This document shows positions 34,308 through 43,439 of a stretch of DNA of 64,000 bases, in pieces; the first letter of the stretch is position 1; each line of letters begins with the position of its first letter. The DNA is from Thermoplasmatales archaeon. GTDB taxonomy: Archaea > Thermoplasmatota > Thermoplasmata > Thermoplasmatales > Thermoplasmataceae. The DNA lies in the NCBI GenBank assembly GCA_026127925.1, contig JAJSLM010000004.1, positions 1-64,000 of the forward strand. The letters run 5' to 3'. The position numbers and the translations under genes are program-made. Under the pieces are notes generated by a model that saw only the letters and a list, made by a program, of their open reading frames with translations, was not told the DNA's origin and ran no database searches.

Positions 34308-35168
34308 ATGAAATTCAGCGATATCATTGATTACATAAAACTTGAGCACACCGTTTTCGATATTCCGTTTATCTTCACCGGCTACGTAATTGCGGCCGGA
34401 ACTCATATTTACCCGGTGAAAATATTGCTTATATTGATCGCTGCCGTCTCAGCAAGGTCAGCAGCTATGTCTCTTAACAGGATACTTGGCCTGAAGTATG
34501 ATCGCACAAACCCAAGAAAAAAGGATTGGGCTCTCGTATCCGGGAAGATTAAGTTAAGAAACGCCGTTTATTTAACGGCCTTTTTTATTTTTATTTTTGA
34601 GCTTTCATCATATCTGCTCAACACCTTCGTTTTGCTTCTCTCGCCTGTGGTCATTTTTCTGTTCCTTTCAGACCCGCTACTTAAGCGGTACACTGTATGG
34701 CGACACCTATACATGGGATCGGCTATTGGAATAGGAGTACTCGCAGGCTACCTTTCTGTAATTCCGTCCTTTCCCCTGAATCCCCCAATTTACCTTATTT
34801 TCGTCGCTACATCTTTCTGGATTGCCGGATTTGACATGATATACGTTCTCCCAGATATTGAATATGATAAAATTAATGGACTAAAGACCGTTATGACAAA
34901 ATACGGCGTGCAGAGGGGTTTGCAGATATCCGACATTTTTCACGCGATTACGCTGATCTCTTTCTACGCTTTGATATTCTATTACCCAACTGCCTGGTAC
35001 ATGGCTGCGCTTGTAATCATAACTTTCCTGGTAGTATATCAACACTTTATCATAAACCCATCCGATTTGAATTCGGTTCGGACCTCGTTTTTCAGGCCCA
35101 ATTCATTCATTGGCTTCACTTTTCTACTGGCGATTATACTCACAGTAGCGCTTCCAATAACGATCTGA
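34308..35168 (+). CDS. ubiA: UbiA-family prenyltransferase
   Basis: A 286-residue membrane prenyltransferase with about eight helices. The first Asp-rich motif is NRILGLKYDRTNPR (N-x3-D-x3-D-like) and the second is DIEYDKINGLKT, both binding Mg-diphosphate. The motif spacing and the pairing with UbiD and UbiX fit a 1,4-dihydroxy-6-naphthoate or similar quinone-ring prenyltransferase (MqnP-type) rather than a geranylgeranylglyceryl-phosphate enzyme. It starts 9 nt after ubiD. Confidence 0.85.
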   Translation: MKFSDIIDYIKLEHTVFDIPFIFTGYVIAAGTHIYPVKILLILIAAVSARSAAMSLNRILGLKYDRTNPRKKDWALVSGKIKLRNAVYLTAFFIFIFELSSYLLNTFVLLLSPVVIFLFLSDPLLKRYTVWRHLYMGSAIGIGVLAGYLSVIPSFPLNPPIYLIFVATSFWIAGFDMIYVLPDIEYDKINGLKTVMTKYGVQRGLQISDIFHAITLISFYALIFYYPTAWYMAALVIITFLVVYQHFIINPSDLNSVRTSFFRPNSFIGFTFLLAIILTVALPITI

Positions 35169-35236
35169 ATCTGAATATTCCGTTAGTTTTATATTTTAGG
35201 GCTGGATTTAAATTATTAAGCAAAAAGAATATTCGT

Positions 35237-35821
35237 ATGACTGTACTACTCCATTACATGAGAATAGTAATATGCATAACAGGTGCAACCGGTGCAATTT
35301 ATGGTTACAGACTTCTACTTGCTGTTAAAGATCTGAGCAGTATAGAAAGTTATTTGATTATAACGAAAGATGCGGAAACAACACTGAAACTAGAAACCAA
35401 CCTTGATTACGCCGACGTCTCCGCACTGGCAACTCATGTTTACGATGAGAATGATTTTCAAGCGCCAATAGCGAGCGGCTCGTTCATTACGGATGGAACA
35501 ATAATTGCACCTTGCTCGATGAAAACGCTCTCCGCCATTGCCAATGGATATGAACAGAATCTAGTTTCCAGAACAGCCATGGTAAGCTTAAAAGAGAAAA
35601 GACCATTAATTGTTATGGTAAGGGAAACACCTTTCAATATCATTCACCTGAAAAACATGGTCAGCGTGGCAGAAGCCGGAGGTATTATTATGCCTCCGAT
35701 GCCACCTTTTTATTTTAAAATTAAGAATATAAATGAGATGGTAGATCTTACTGTAGGAAGAGCACTGAACATGCTTGGAATTGAAACAGCCCTAATGAAA
35801 CAATGGGGTGTAGATAAGTAA
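35237..35821 (+). CDS. ubiX: UbiX-family flavin prenyltransferase
   Basis: A 194-residue flavoprotein that prenylates FMN with dimethylallyl phosphate to supply prFMN to UbiD. CITGATGAIYG opens the flavodoxin-like fold, GSFITDGTIIAPCSMKTLSAIANG lines the FMN site, RPLIVMVRETPFN holds the conserved R-E-T-P, and MPPMPPFYF is the final loop. ATG 35237 follows a TATA-like ATTTAAATTA by about 25 nt, so a leaderless start is likely; ATG 35258 is the alternative. Confidence 0.9.
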   Translation: MTVLLHYMRIVICITGATGAIYGYRLLLAVKDLSSIESYLIITKDAETTLKLETNLDYADVSALATHVYDENDFQAPIASGSFITDGTIIAPCSMKTLSAIANGYEQNLVSRTAMVSLKEKRPLIVMVRETPFNIIHLKNMVSVAEAGGIIMPPMPPFYFKIKNINEMVDLTVGRALNMLGIETALMKQWGVDK

Positions 35822-35931
35822 AATCAATGTTAACTGCCATTTCCTCTTAAATATTCAAATCTGAAAGTATTTCCGCAAATTATAAGACAAATGCAGCGTA
35901 ATTTACAATTTAAGTCAAATTTATGAAATAA

Positions 35932-36597
35932 TTAGATTCTTAAACTGAATACATTGTCTCTCAACCATTTTTGCCTGACCGAATAATCCGGCATGTTCTT
36001 CTTAACAATGTTCCAGAACCTGCTGGAGTGATTTCTTACTACCGTGTGTGCCAGTTCATGAAGTACAACATAGTCTATTATTGGTATCGGTGCCATTACT
36101 AGCCGCCAGGTGTAATTAATATTTCCATTTTTAGAACAAGATCCCCATCTCTTTTGAGCGGATGTAATCTTTATTGCAGAATATTTTAATCCTGTGTTCC
36201 TGGCAATGATTTCTGTTCTTTCTGAAAGCTTCAAAAAGGCGGCGTTTCTGTACCATTCAATGAATACCTTTTTTCGATCAAGAACCTTTGTGCCTATGAT
36301 AAAGTGATCCTCTTCTATGTGCAATTGATCATTCAATTTTCTTGAATTTTTTAGCTTAAGACTCTTCCCTAAATATAGAAATTCCTCGTTTTCGGTAAAA
36401 TTTTTGTGCTGCGACTCGGAAATTTTAGATAGCATTGTTCTCCTGTTTCTGGCAATCCAGTTGCTATTCTGTTCGACTATCCGAAGAATGCTTTCAGTGC
36501 TTAGCTGAGCTGGTACTCTTACGACCAGTTCTGCATTTTCATTAATTTGGAGAGAAACCGTTTTTCTGTTGGATCTTATCACCTTATCTGGAAACAT
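35932..36597 (-). CDS. YgjP-type M48-like metallopeptidase
   Basis: A 221-residue protein of the WLM/SprT-like YgjP family. HELAHTVVRNH at residues 180-190 is the zinc motif (His180, Glu181, His184, His190), preceded by the family's KRWGSCSKNGNINYTWRL. The N-terminus is a small beta-rich domain. YgjP proteins are associated with restriction systems or stand alone; neither is evident here. Cytoplasmic. It is convergent with ubiX and divergent from tRNA-Gly. Confidence 0.8.
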   Translation of the reverse strand: MFPDKVIRSNRKTVSLQINENAELVVRVPAQLSTESILRIVEQNSNWIARNRRTMLSKISESQHKNFTENEEFLYLGKSLKLKNSRKLNDQLHIEEDHFIIGTKVLDRKKVFIEWYRNAAFLKLSERTEIIARNTGLKYSAIKITSAQKRWGSCSKNGNINYTWRLVMAPIPIIDYVVLHELAHTVVRNHSSRFWNIVKKNMPDYSVRQKWLRDNVFSLRI

Positions 36598-36650
36598 TTT
36601 TCATCTCCCCAAATCACTAGTTTAAATTATATAGCCCTCTAAAGTTAATA

Positions 36651-36723
36651 TGCGGGCGCCGGGATTTGGACCCGAGGCACGAGCTTGGCAAGCTCGCGTG
36701 TTACCAGGCTACACCACGCCCGC
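36651..36723 (-). tRNA. tRNA-Gly (anticodon GCC)
   Basis: On the minus strand the acceptor GCGGGCG pairs with CGCCCGC, discriminator A; anticodon stem CGAGC/GCTCG encloses TTGCCAA, anticodon GCC. The T-stem TCGGG/CCCGG encloses TCCAAAT, so position 55 is C, as in tRNA-Arg(TCT). No intron, CCA not encoded. Confidence 0.93.
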
Positions 36724-36900
36724 TCAAGGGGTTAAACTCAGAAATCACTATTAAGTTTTCCATGCTTATTTGATCACACAGGTAGTAAAGGAATGTTTGA
36801 GGAACTGACCGTATTCCGTGGGTACAAAAATATAATTGACAGATATGATATTAAAAAGTTCTCAAACACTTCATCACATCTTTTACTGAATCCAAAAATT

Positions 36901-37188
36901 TTTAACATTTGCGAGCGAGAATTCTCCTTCCGCAAGATAGGGGATGAAAGCGAGTGAAAGTTTATTTGTTCTACCAACAGATAGTACTGTCCGCTGGCAG
37001 ATGGAAGTGAAGGAGGTCGGACAGCATATTGCTTCATGTGTGCCTGCGTCCGTAAAGTCAGATGGCTTAGCATGAAGAACAGAGTACCTTCGGGCCGAGG
37101 GGAATTCAAGCCCATGGAGATTTCGCCAGTAACCTTTGAAGTGGGAAGCTCCCTGCGAAAGCTGGGAGAGGAGGTCACAATTGTCTAA
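36901..37188 (+). pseudogene. degenerate TnpB (IS200/IS605) 3' relic, copy B
   Basis: Homologous to 27198-27460, with the same left boundary TTTAACATT. The last third stays open to a TAA at 37186-37188 and translates as a TnpB-like C-terminus: a remnant of the second zinc-ribbon pair (YCFMCAC), then NRVPSGRGEFKPMEISPVTFE followed by VGSSLRKLGEE. The 5' part has stops, and the RuvC catalytic domain is absent. A long minus-strand frame across it is a shadow. Confidence 0.6.
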
Positions 37189-37610
37189 CCGGTCAGCTTC
37201 TTCGTTAACTCTTAAGAACGCTTATAGAGTGTTCATATCTAAGCATGGGCCTGTCCTCAATAAGTCACATAAATTCACCTCCAAAAATACCAAATAATGC
37301 TTGAGGCATGAAATTAGCTATATTCACTAATTAAGTCGTCATATTGTCGACTAGTTACGTAATGCGGTAATTTCACACGTTTCCAGTGTAACGCATTTCA
37401 GGGATACGGTAATTTTCCGCATCCTCCATTAAATGATAAAGAGGATGTTATCAAAAATCAGTAAAAACAGAGCTCCGTGCAAATATTAATGGATGAAATA
37501 ATATAGTTTGTAGCAGTTGGCGCTATATAAAATGAAAGACAATTAGCTCATATAACTACAAAACTCTTTTAACAATTATGATTCTATAGGTTTTAAGGTG
37601 ACTGAGTTAG
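37189..37610 (+). promoter_or_regulatory. 422-nt leader region of the tetraether-synthase gene
   Basis: No gene is seen. Structures present are an imperfect palindrome around 37363-37399 (AATGCG...CAC then GTG...CGCATT) and a 7-bp hairpin CATCCTC/GAGGATG (37420-37426 and 37441-37447). A GGTGA Shine-Dalgarno site lies about ten nt before ATG 37611, so the transcript has a leader. The hairpins may be transposon-end remains or regulatory. Confidence 0.35.
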
Positions 37611-39434
37611 ATGATACTTGAAGAAGAAAGGAACAAGTATGCCGAAATCCGTTTCGCGAGTGATTTCGAGATCAGTAAGAATGCTCCTTTTAAAACGGTA
37701 GACGAATTTGTAAATGCCATGGGGCATTTGATAACGCCAGATATGATGATAATAAGGGTCACAGAAAGCCTTTGTCCTATCTGTGTTGATGACGAGAAAT
37801 TTGATCAGATGAGGATTCCTGCTATTGTGTACGAAAATGGCGGGGAAGTCAAACTAATAAAAGAGTGCGCTGAACATGGAGTTACAAAAGAGAAGTACTG
37901 GGAAGACTATGAGATGTACGAAGAAGCAAAGAAGTGGCTTGACCCAGGAGTAAAGATTCTTAATCCCCATGTTGCATTCTATGAGTCAAAGATAATTTGC
38001 CCAACACACTGTGGTCTTTGCGTTAAGCATAAATCTCACACCGGCCTCGGAAATATTGTTGTAACGAACAGGTGCGATCTATCGTGTTGGTACTGTTTCT
38101 TCTATGCGAAGGAAAACGAGCCGATCTATGAACCAAGTCAGGACCAGATAAGGATGATGCTCAGAAGAATGAGGAACGAGAAACCTGTCGGGGCAAATGC
38201 AGTTCAGATCACAGGTGGCGAGCCAACGATCCGTGATGACATTATAGATGTTATCAAGATTGCAAGAGAAGAAGGATATGAACATATTCAGTTGAACACT
38301 AACAGTATACGTGCAGCTTTCGATCCTGATTTCCCAAAAAAAGTCAGAGAAGCGGGTTCAAATGTCATTTATACGAGTTTCGACGGGCCTACACCAAGGT
38401 CTAATCCTAAGAACTTCTGGGAAGTACCTGCGGCACTTGAGAATTACAAGAAGGCACCGTTGGGTGTTGTCCTTGTTCCTACAGTGATCGGTGGGATAAA
38501 CGACCAGTATCTGGGAGATATTATAAGATTCGGTCTATCAAACATAGATGTTGTCAGAGCAGTTAACTTCCAGCCAGTCAGTCTGGTTGGCAGGATGCCA
38601 GACAGAATGAGGGAAAAGCAGAGAGTAACAATTCCCGGCTGCATAAAGAAGATAGAGCAACAAACTGATGGGCTAATAGGTAGGGAAGACTTCTTTACTG
38701 TTCCTTCTACTGCGAAGGTTTCAAACTTCGTCGAACAACTGAAGGGCAAGGAAACCTATAAACTCTCAATACACTTTGCGTGCGGGATGGGAACTTACCT
38801 GTTCCAGGACGATGAAAAGATCGTACCTATAACAAGGTTTATCGATGTTAGAGGAATGTTCGAGTATATAGGCGAACTGGCTGATGAAATTAAAGTGTCT
38901 AACTTTAAATCTCTTACAAAGGCAGTGACGGTTCCAAAGTTGCTTATGAAGATTGGAAAGTTCGTAGACAAGGAAAAGGCACCAAAGGATTTCAAGCTGA
39001 AGGACATGATATACAACGCCTTCACCGAAGGCGATTACCACGGACTGAAAGCTTTCCATTATAAATCTATGTTCATTGGTTTCATGCACTTTATGGACCC
39101 ATATACATACGATGTTGACAGAGTAGAAAGATGCGACATACACTACGCGATGCCAGATGGCAGGGTCGTTCCCTTCTGTGCGTTTAACGTAATTCCTGAA
39201 CTTTACAGAGATGCTACTCAGAGGAAGTATTCTATCCCAGCGAAAATGTATGAAGAAAGGACAGGAAAGATCCTCAAGAAAGAGAAGTACTTCAGGGAAT
39301 ACTCGAAGGAAGACAAGAGAAGAATTCTCGCTTTCTACGAAAACAGCATAGGAAGAAAATTATCAGAGGATGAGATAGGTCTTAACCTGGATGAACCAAT
39401 TCCGGTCATATCATCTCAGAGACCCGATAATTGA
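37611..39434 (+). CDS. tes: tetraether lipid synthase-like radical SAM protein (Tes)
   Basis: A 607-residue radical SAM enzyme. The SAM-cluster motif is CDLSCWYC (Cys155, Cys159, Cys162), followed by QITGGEPTIRDD and IQLNTNS. Upstream is a Cys-rich N-terminal part: LCPICVDD (Cys55, Cys58), KECAEHG, and CPTHCGLC (Cys130, Cys134, Cys137), which could hold further metal centres. This layout and length match the archaeal Tes family, which joins phytanyl chains of two archaeols into membrane-spanning tetraether lipids. The C-terminal CDIHYAMPDGRVVPFCAFN adds two more Cys. Essential in an acidophile without a wall; the substrate is inferred from the family. Confidence 0.88.
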   Translation: MILEEERNKYAEIRFASDFEISKNAPFKTVDEFVNAMGHLITPDMMIIRVTESLCPICVDDEKFDQMRIPAIVYENGGEVKLIKECAEHGVTKEKYWEDYEMYEEAKKWLDPGVKILNPHVAFYESKIICPTHCGLCVKHKSHTGLGNIVVTNRCDLSCWYCFFYAKENEPIYEPSQDQIRMMLRRMRNEKPVGANAVQITGGEPTIRDDIIDVIKIAREEGYEHIQLNTNSIRAAFDPDFPKKVREAGSNVIYTSFDGPTPRSNPKNFWEVPAALENYKKAPLGVVLVPTVIGGINDQYLGDIIRFGLSNIDVVRAVNFQPVSLVGRMPDRMREKQRVTIPGCIKKIEQQTDGLIGREDFFTVPSTAKVSNFVEQLKGKETYKLSIHFACGMGTYLFQDDEKIVPITRFIDVRGMFEYIGELADEIKVSNFKSLTKAVTVPKLLMKIGKFVDKEKAPKDFKLKDMIYNAFTEGDYHGLKAFHYKSMFIGFMHFMDPYTYDVDRVERCDIHYAMPDGRVVPFCAFNVIPELYRDATQRKYSIPAKMYEERTGKILKKEKYFREYSKEDKRRILAFYENSIGRKLSEDEIGLNLDEPIPVISSQRPDN

Positions 39435-39473
39435 ACCTAACTTTTTATTTATTACAATCCAATTTCCTTTTTA

Positions 39474-39881
39474 TTGAAATTTGAAGTTTTAGATCATGTT
39501 TCGGATGTCGGCCTGCGTTTCTTTGGGCATAGTTTTAAGGCGCTTCTGAATAGTGCGATGAAAGGAACGGCTTATCTCATTGGTGATCGCGATGCATATT
39601 CGATGCCAATTAAGAAAACTGTCCGGCTCCGGTTCAAAACACCTGAGGACCTTATGATACAGATCCTGGCTAAAGTGGTATATTTCTTTGATACAGAGCG
39701 AATAATATTAAATCATGCCGAAAATATTCCTGAAATATTTCCAGGTCAAGCCAGAATAACCCTTACCGGTTATAAAGTTGGACCAAAATTTAATTATCGC
39801 TATCTGCTCAAATCCCCAACATATTATGACTTTGTCCTTTCTCCGGAGAAAGGTTATGGAGAAATTATTTATGACATCTAA
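39474..39881 (+). CDS. archease (RtcB ligase cofactor)
   Basis: A 135-residue archease. It begins with LDHVSDVGLRFFGHS (the DHxADxG metal-binding motif), has LAKVVYFFDTERI in the middle and ends FVLSPEKGYGEIIYDI with the conserved C-terminal DI. Archease activates RtcB by accelerating guanylylation during tRNA splicing and RNA repair. The start is TTG at 39474. It follows tes by 39 nt; RtcB is not in the window. Confidence 0.85.
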   Translation: MKFEVLDHVSDVGLRFFGHSFKALLNSAMKGTAYLIGDRDAYSMPIKKTVRLRFKTPEDLMIQILAKVVYFFDTERIILNHAENIPEIFPGQARITLTGYKVGPKFNYRYLLKSPTYYDFVLSPEKGYGEIIYDI

Positions 39882-40114
39882 ACAGGGTTATTTTTCCAAC
39901 AAAGCCGAATTCCATAAGAGAATACGGTTCACTGATCGACGGCTTCTTACGAGTTAACTCCTGTTATTTGTTCGCGTTCTCCCATAACATTAGAGATTGA
40001 TATTAGATTCATTTTCGCTGATCAATTCGAGTTCTCCACGTTTCGTTCTGTGAATTTTTAATTTCTAAGATAGCATAACGTGAATTTATTTAATGTGAAA
40101 GCATTTCGCTGAGT

Positions 40115-40666
40115 ATGTCTTCACTTGTTGCAAAGAAGGTATTTTTTACGCGAGGAACTGGAAGGGGGCAGAGCGAACTCAGATCTTTTGAGGAGGCTTT
40201 GCGAGATGGCGGGATCGCACCATACAATATAGTTGGAATAAGCTCTATTTTTCCGCCCTTCGCCGAAACTGTGACTAGGGATGAGGGTCTCAAGCTGCTT
40301 TCGCCCGGTCAAATATTATTTACGGTTCTTGCTCGAAATTCCTCAAATGAACTCAACAGGATGATATCTGCCGCCATCGGTTACGCCATCCCCACGGATA
40401 GGAGCAAGTGGGGTTATCTGAGTGAGCATCATAGCTTTGGGGAGACAGAGAAAGTAGCTGGCTTCTTTGCTGAAAAACTTGCGGCAGAAATGCTTGCAAG
40501 CACGATGGGCCAGGCGTCTGAACTGAAATGGAATCAGGAAAAAGAGGAATACGTTCTGAAGGATAAAATTTTGACAACGAAAAACATTTGCTCGACTGCT
40601 GTGGTCCTGAATCCTGGAGAGTGGACAACGGTTATTGCCGCAGCAGTTATGATTATGGGAGATTAA
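40115..40666 (+). CDS. pdaD: pyruvoyl-dependent arginine decarboxylase
   Basis: A 183-residue proenzyme that self-cleaves at Ser43-Ser44 in [11 protein letters not shown] to give an N-terminal pyruvoyl group on the larger chain. [19 protein letters not shown] and [13 protein letters not shown] are also conserved. It makes agmatine for archaeal polyamines and for the agmatidine modification of tRNA-Ile. The ATG is leaderless, behind AATTTATTTAA about 28 nt upstream. It ends 1 nt before leuS, with which it is likely cotranscribed. Confidence 0.9.
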   Translation: MSSLVAKKVFFTRGTGRGQSELRSFEEALRDGGIAPYNIVGISSIFPPFAETVTRDEGLKLLSPGQILFTVLARNSSNELNRMISAAIGYAIPTDRSKWGYLSEHHSFGETEKVAGFFAEKLAAEMLASTMGQASELKWNQEKEEYVLKDKILTTKNICSTAVVLNPGEWTTVIAAAVMIMGD

Positions 40667-40667
40667 C

Positions 40668-43409
40668 ATGGATCATGAGACAGAAAAAAAATGGCAAGAA
40701 AGATGGCAAAAATCACGCATATTTGAGCCCGATATAGATCATTCCAGAGAAAAATATTTCATAACGGTACCGTGGCCATATACTAACGGAGCCCTTCATG
40801 TAGGGCACGGGAGAACCTACACTATTGCCGACATAATCGCAAGGTACAAGAGGATCAGGAATTACAACGTTCTCTTTCCTATGGCATTTCACCAGAGCGG
40901 GACCCCTATTCTTGCGTTTTCTGAGCGTTTAAGAAATAACGACCCTGATACCGTACAACAGTACAGAGACTACCTTTCCGGCTATGAAGAAGAAACGGAA
41001 ATTGATAGAAGAATTGAGGAATTCAAAGATCCAAGGAAGATTGCCGAATATTTCTCAGAGAGAATCGTAAAGGACTTTACGGAACTCGGTTACTCTATTG
41101 ATTGGCGGAGGAGATTCACTTCTGCTGATCCATTTTATCAGGAGTTTGTTAAAATACAATTTCTTAAATTGAAGGAGCTCGGACTCATAAAGCAGGGGGA
41201 CTATCCTATACTCTACAGTATAGAGGACCAGAACGCAGTGGGAGAAGATGATATACAGGACGGAGACATAAATAAGGTAACTATTGAGGAGTTCACTGGC
41301 GTTTTCTTCACGGGGGAAAAGTATTCCTTAGTCGCTGCAAGCTTGAGGCCTGAAACAATATTTGGAATAACAAACCTGTGGATTTCTCCTGATTCAAGAT
41401 ACGTTCTGTTAAAATTTAACGATAAAAAAATTGTTGTCTCCTCAGAATCCTATGAGAAGCTGAGGCTGCAGAACAGCAAAGTAGAATACATATCGGATGT
41501 ACCTGTACCTGAAATCGTTAGCCACCAGTATAAGTTGCCGTTCCAGCACAGGAAGGTTGGTGTCTACACGTCCGCATTCGTGGATCCGGATAATGGCACA
41601 GGTGTAGTGTATTCAGTTCCAGGACATGCAGTGTGGGATTACGTTGCAATGAAAGAGCAAAAAATAGACATCGATCCCATCAAGGTAATAGAGACGAAGC
41701 CCAAAACGAGCGTTGAAAGCCTCGTCACCTCTGGAAAAATATCGTCCATAAGCGAAAGGGACAAAATATCAGAGGCTACTCAGGTACTGTACAAGGAAGA
41801 ATTCTACAACGGCGCCATGAACGATAGGAATGAGAAATACAGCGGCCTTTCCGTACAGGAAGCAAGGGAAAAGATAAAATCCGATCTCTTCTCAGAGGAT
41901 CTTGGTTTCATTGTTTATGAATGCTCTAGGAAAGCCAAGACCAGAGGCGGATCAAAGGTTATCGTGGCCGTGATGCACAATCAGTGGTTTATTGATTATT
42001 CAGTCAGGTGGTGGAAGGACAAGTCGCTGAATGTGGTGGATGAAATGCAATTTTATCCCCAGTATTACAAGGACGCAATGAAGGCGGCGATAGAGTGGCT
42101 CCGGGAACGCCCATGCGCAAGAAGGAGAGGACTTGGAACAAAGTTACCCTTCGATCCTGAATGGGTCATAGAGTCGCTTTCGGACTCTACAATATATCCT
42201 GCAGTCTATACTAATTCTTTTCTTGTGAAAGAGGTCTTCGAAAGAAATGGAAAGAGGATCGACGAGGGTACTCTCGATTTCATATACTTCAACGGGAAGC
42301 CGGAACGTGCCGAAAACACAGATAAACATAATTCGGAACTCGTTAAAGAAGCGAGGGGACAGATGGATTACTGGTACGGTGTTGATCTTAGGGTAACAGC
42401 GTACCCTCATCTCAGTAACCATCTTTCTTTCTATGTTATGAATCACGCTGCTCTTTTTGGCATTGATAAACAGCCAAAAGCACTTGTAATTTCTGGGTTG
42501 GTCACTTCTGGCGGGTCAAAGATTTCAAAGAGCAAGGGTAATGTCATAACTCTCCTAAAAACTATAAACGAGTATTCGGCAGATATTTACAGACTCTTCG
42601 TGGCCATGAATGCTGACATATCGTCCACGTCAGACTGGAACGAAAGCGAGATATCGACGCTAACAAAGAAATACAACGCCTTCGTTGACCTTTTCACGGA
42701 CACCAGAGAATATGAAAAAAACCAGTATATAGAAGACTGGTTTGTGTCAAAATTCTATATGAATGTCCACGAGTACTTCAAAAAGATGGAACAGTTCAGT
42801 ATAAGAGACGCCTACATTTCAATCTTCTACGAGGTATTGTCCGATCTAAAGCATGTTGAGGCACGCTATGGAAATGTTTCAGAATGCCTTAACAGAGTGA
42901 AGAAGATTTGGCTAACACTTCTAACTCCGGTGATTCCACACACATGCGAAGAATTATGGGAGAAGAGTGGCTACGATGGGTTTGCAAGCACATCAAAGCT
43001 TGATCCGAAGGAAGTTCCGGCTCCAGACCAGGATATCATTGCATCAGAAGAATACGTGATGGATCTCATAGACGATGTAAAGCAGATCATAAAAGCCACA
43101 GGTCTGGACCCAAAAATGATAACGATCAGGACATGCGATGCGGAAGTAAGAAAGATGGCTGAGACTATAGATGAGGGCAATAAAGATCACATAGATCCTA
43201 GAATGAAACGGTTTATCCCGGAATTCATGAAGAACAGAAAGAACATGAAATTCAACATCAGGAACGAGATGGAGGTCATTGCAAACAACCTTGAATATCT
43301 GAAGCACACATTCAACTGTGATATTGATCTGGGCGAAAGTGACCCATTTGAGGACAAACATATAGGTTGGCCTGGAAGACCGTATATTCACATCTTGCAG
43401 AACCCATAA
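40668..43409 (+). CDS. leuS: leucyl-tRNA synthetase
   Basis: A 913-residue class I synthetase of the archaeal/eukaryotic LeuRS type. PYTNGALHVGHGRTYT is the HIGH motif, FHQSGTPILAFSERL follows, RPETIFGITNLW and GTGVVYSVPGHAVWDY belong to the CP1 editing domain, and KISKSKGN is KMSKS. The long C-terminal anticodon-binding and C-terminal domains are complete. It charges tRNA-Leu and edits mischarged norvaline/isoleucine. Starts 1 nt after pdaD. Confidence 0.94.
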   Translation: MDHETEKKWQERWQKSRIFEPDIDHSREKYFITVPWPYTNGALHVGHGRTYTIADIIARYKRIRNYNVLFPMAFHQSGTPILAFSERLRNNDPDTVQQYRDYLSGYEEETEIDRRIEEFKDPRKIAEYFSERIVKDFTELGYSIDWRRRFTSADPFYQEFVKIQFLKLKELGLIKQGDYPILYSIEDQNAVGEDDIQDGDINKVTIEEFTGVFFTGEKYSLVAASLRPETIFGITNLWISPDSRYVLLKFNDKKIVVSSESYEKLRLQNSKVEYISDVPVPEIVSHQYKLPFQHRKVGVYTSAFVDPDNGTGVVYSVPGHAVWDYVAMKEQKIDIDPIKVIETKPKTSVESLVTSGKISSISERDKISEATQVLYKEEFYNGAMNDRNEKYSGLSVQEAREKIKSDLFSEDLGFIVYECSRKAKTRGGSKVIVAVMHNQWFIDYSVRWWKDKSLNVVDEMQFYPQYYKDAMKAAIEWLRERPCARRRGLGTKLPFDPEWVIESLSDSTIYPAVYTNSFLVKEVFERNGKRIDEGTLDFIYFNGKPERAENTDKHNSELVKEARGQMDYWYGVDLRVTAYPHLSNHLSFYVMNHAALFGIDKQPKALVISGLVTSGGSKISKSKGNVITLLKTINEYSADIYRLFVAMNADISSTSDWNESEISTLTKKYNAFVDLFTDTREYEKNQYIEDWFVSKFYMNVHEYFKKMEQFSIRDAYISIFYEVLSDLKHVEARYGNVSECLNRVKKIWLTLLTPVIPHTCEELWEKSGYDGFASTSKLDPKEVPAPDQDIIASEEYVMDLIDDVKQIIKATGLDPKMITIRTCDAEVRKMAETIDEGNKDHIDPRMKRFIPEFMKNRKNMKFNIRNEMEVIANNLEYLKHTFNCDIDLGESDPFEDKHIGWPGRPYIHILQNP

Positions 43410-43439
43410 ACTCTTTATTAATCAAAACTATGCAAAGGC

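Noticed and set aside
36774-37178. 134-codon open frame on the minus strand
   Set aside because: It runs antisense across the TnpB relic; the homology to copy A and the TnpB-like tail are on the other strand.
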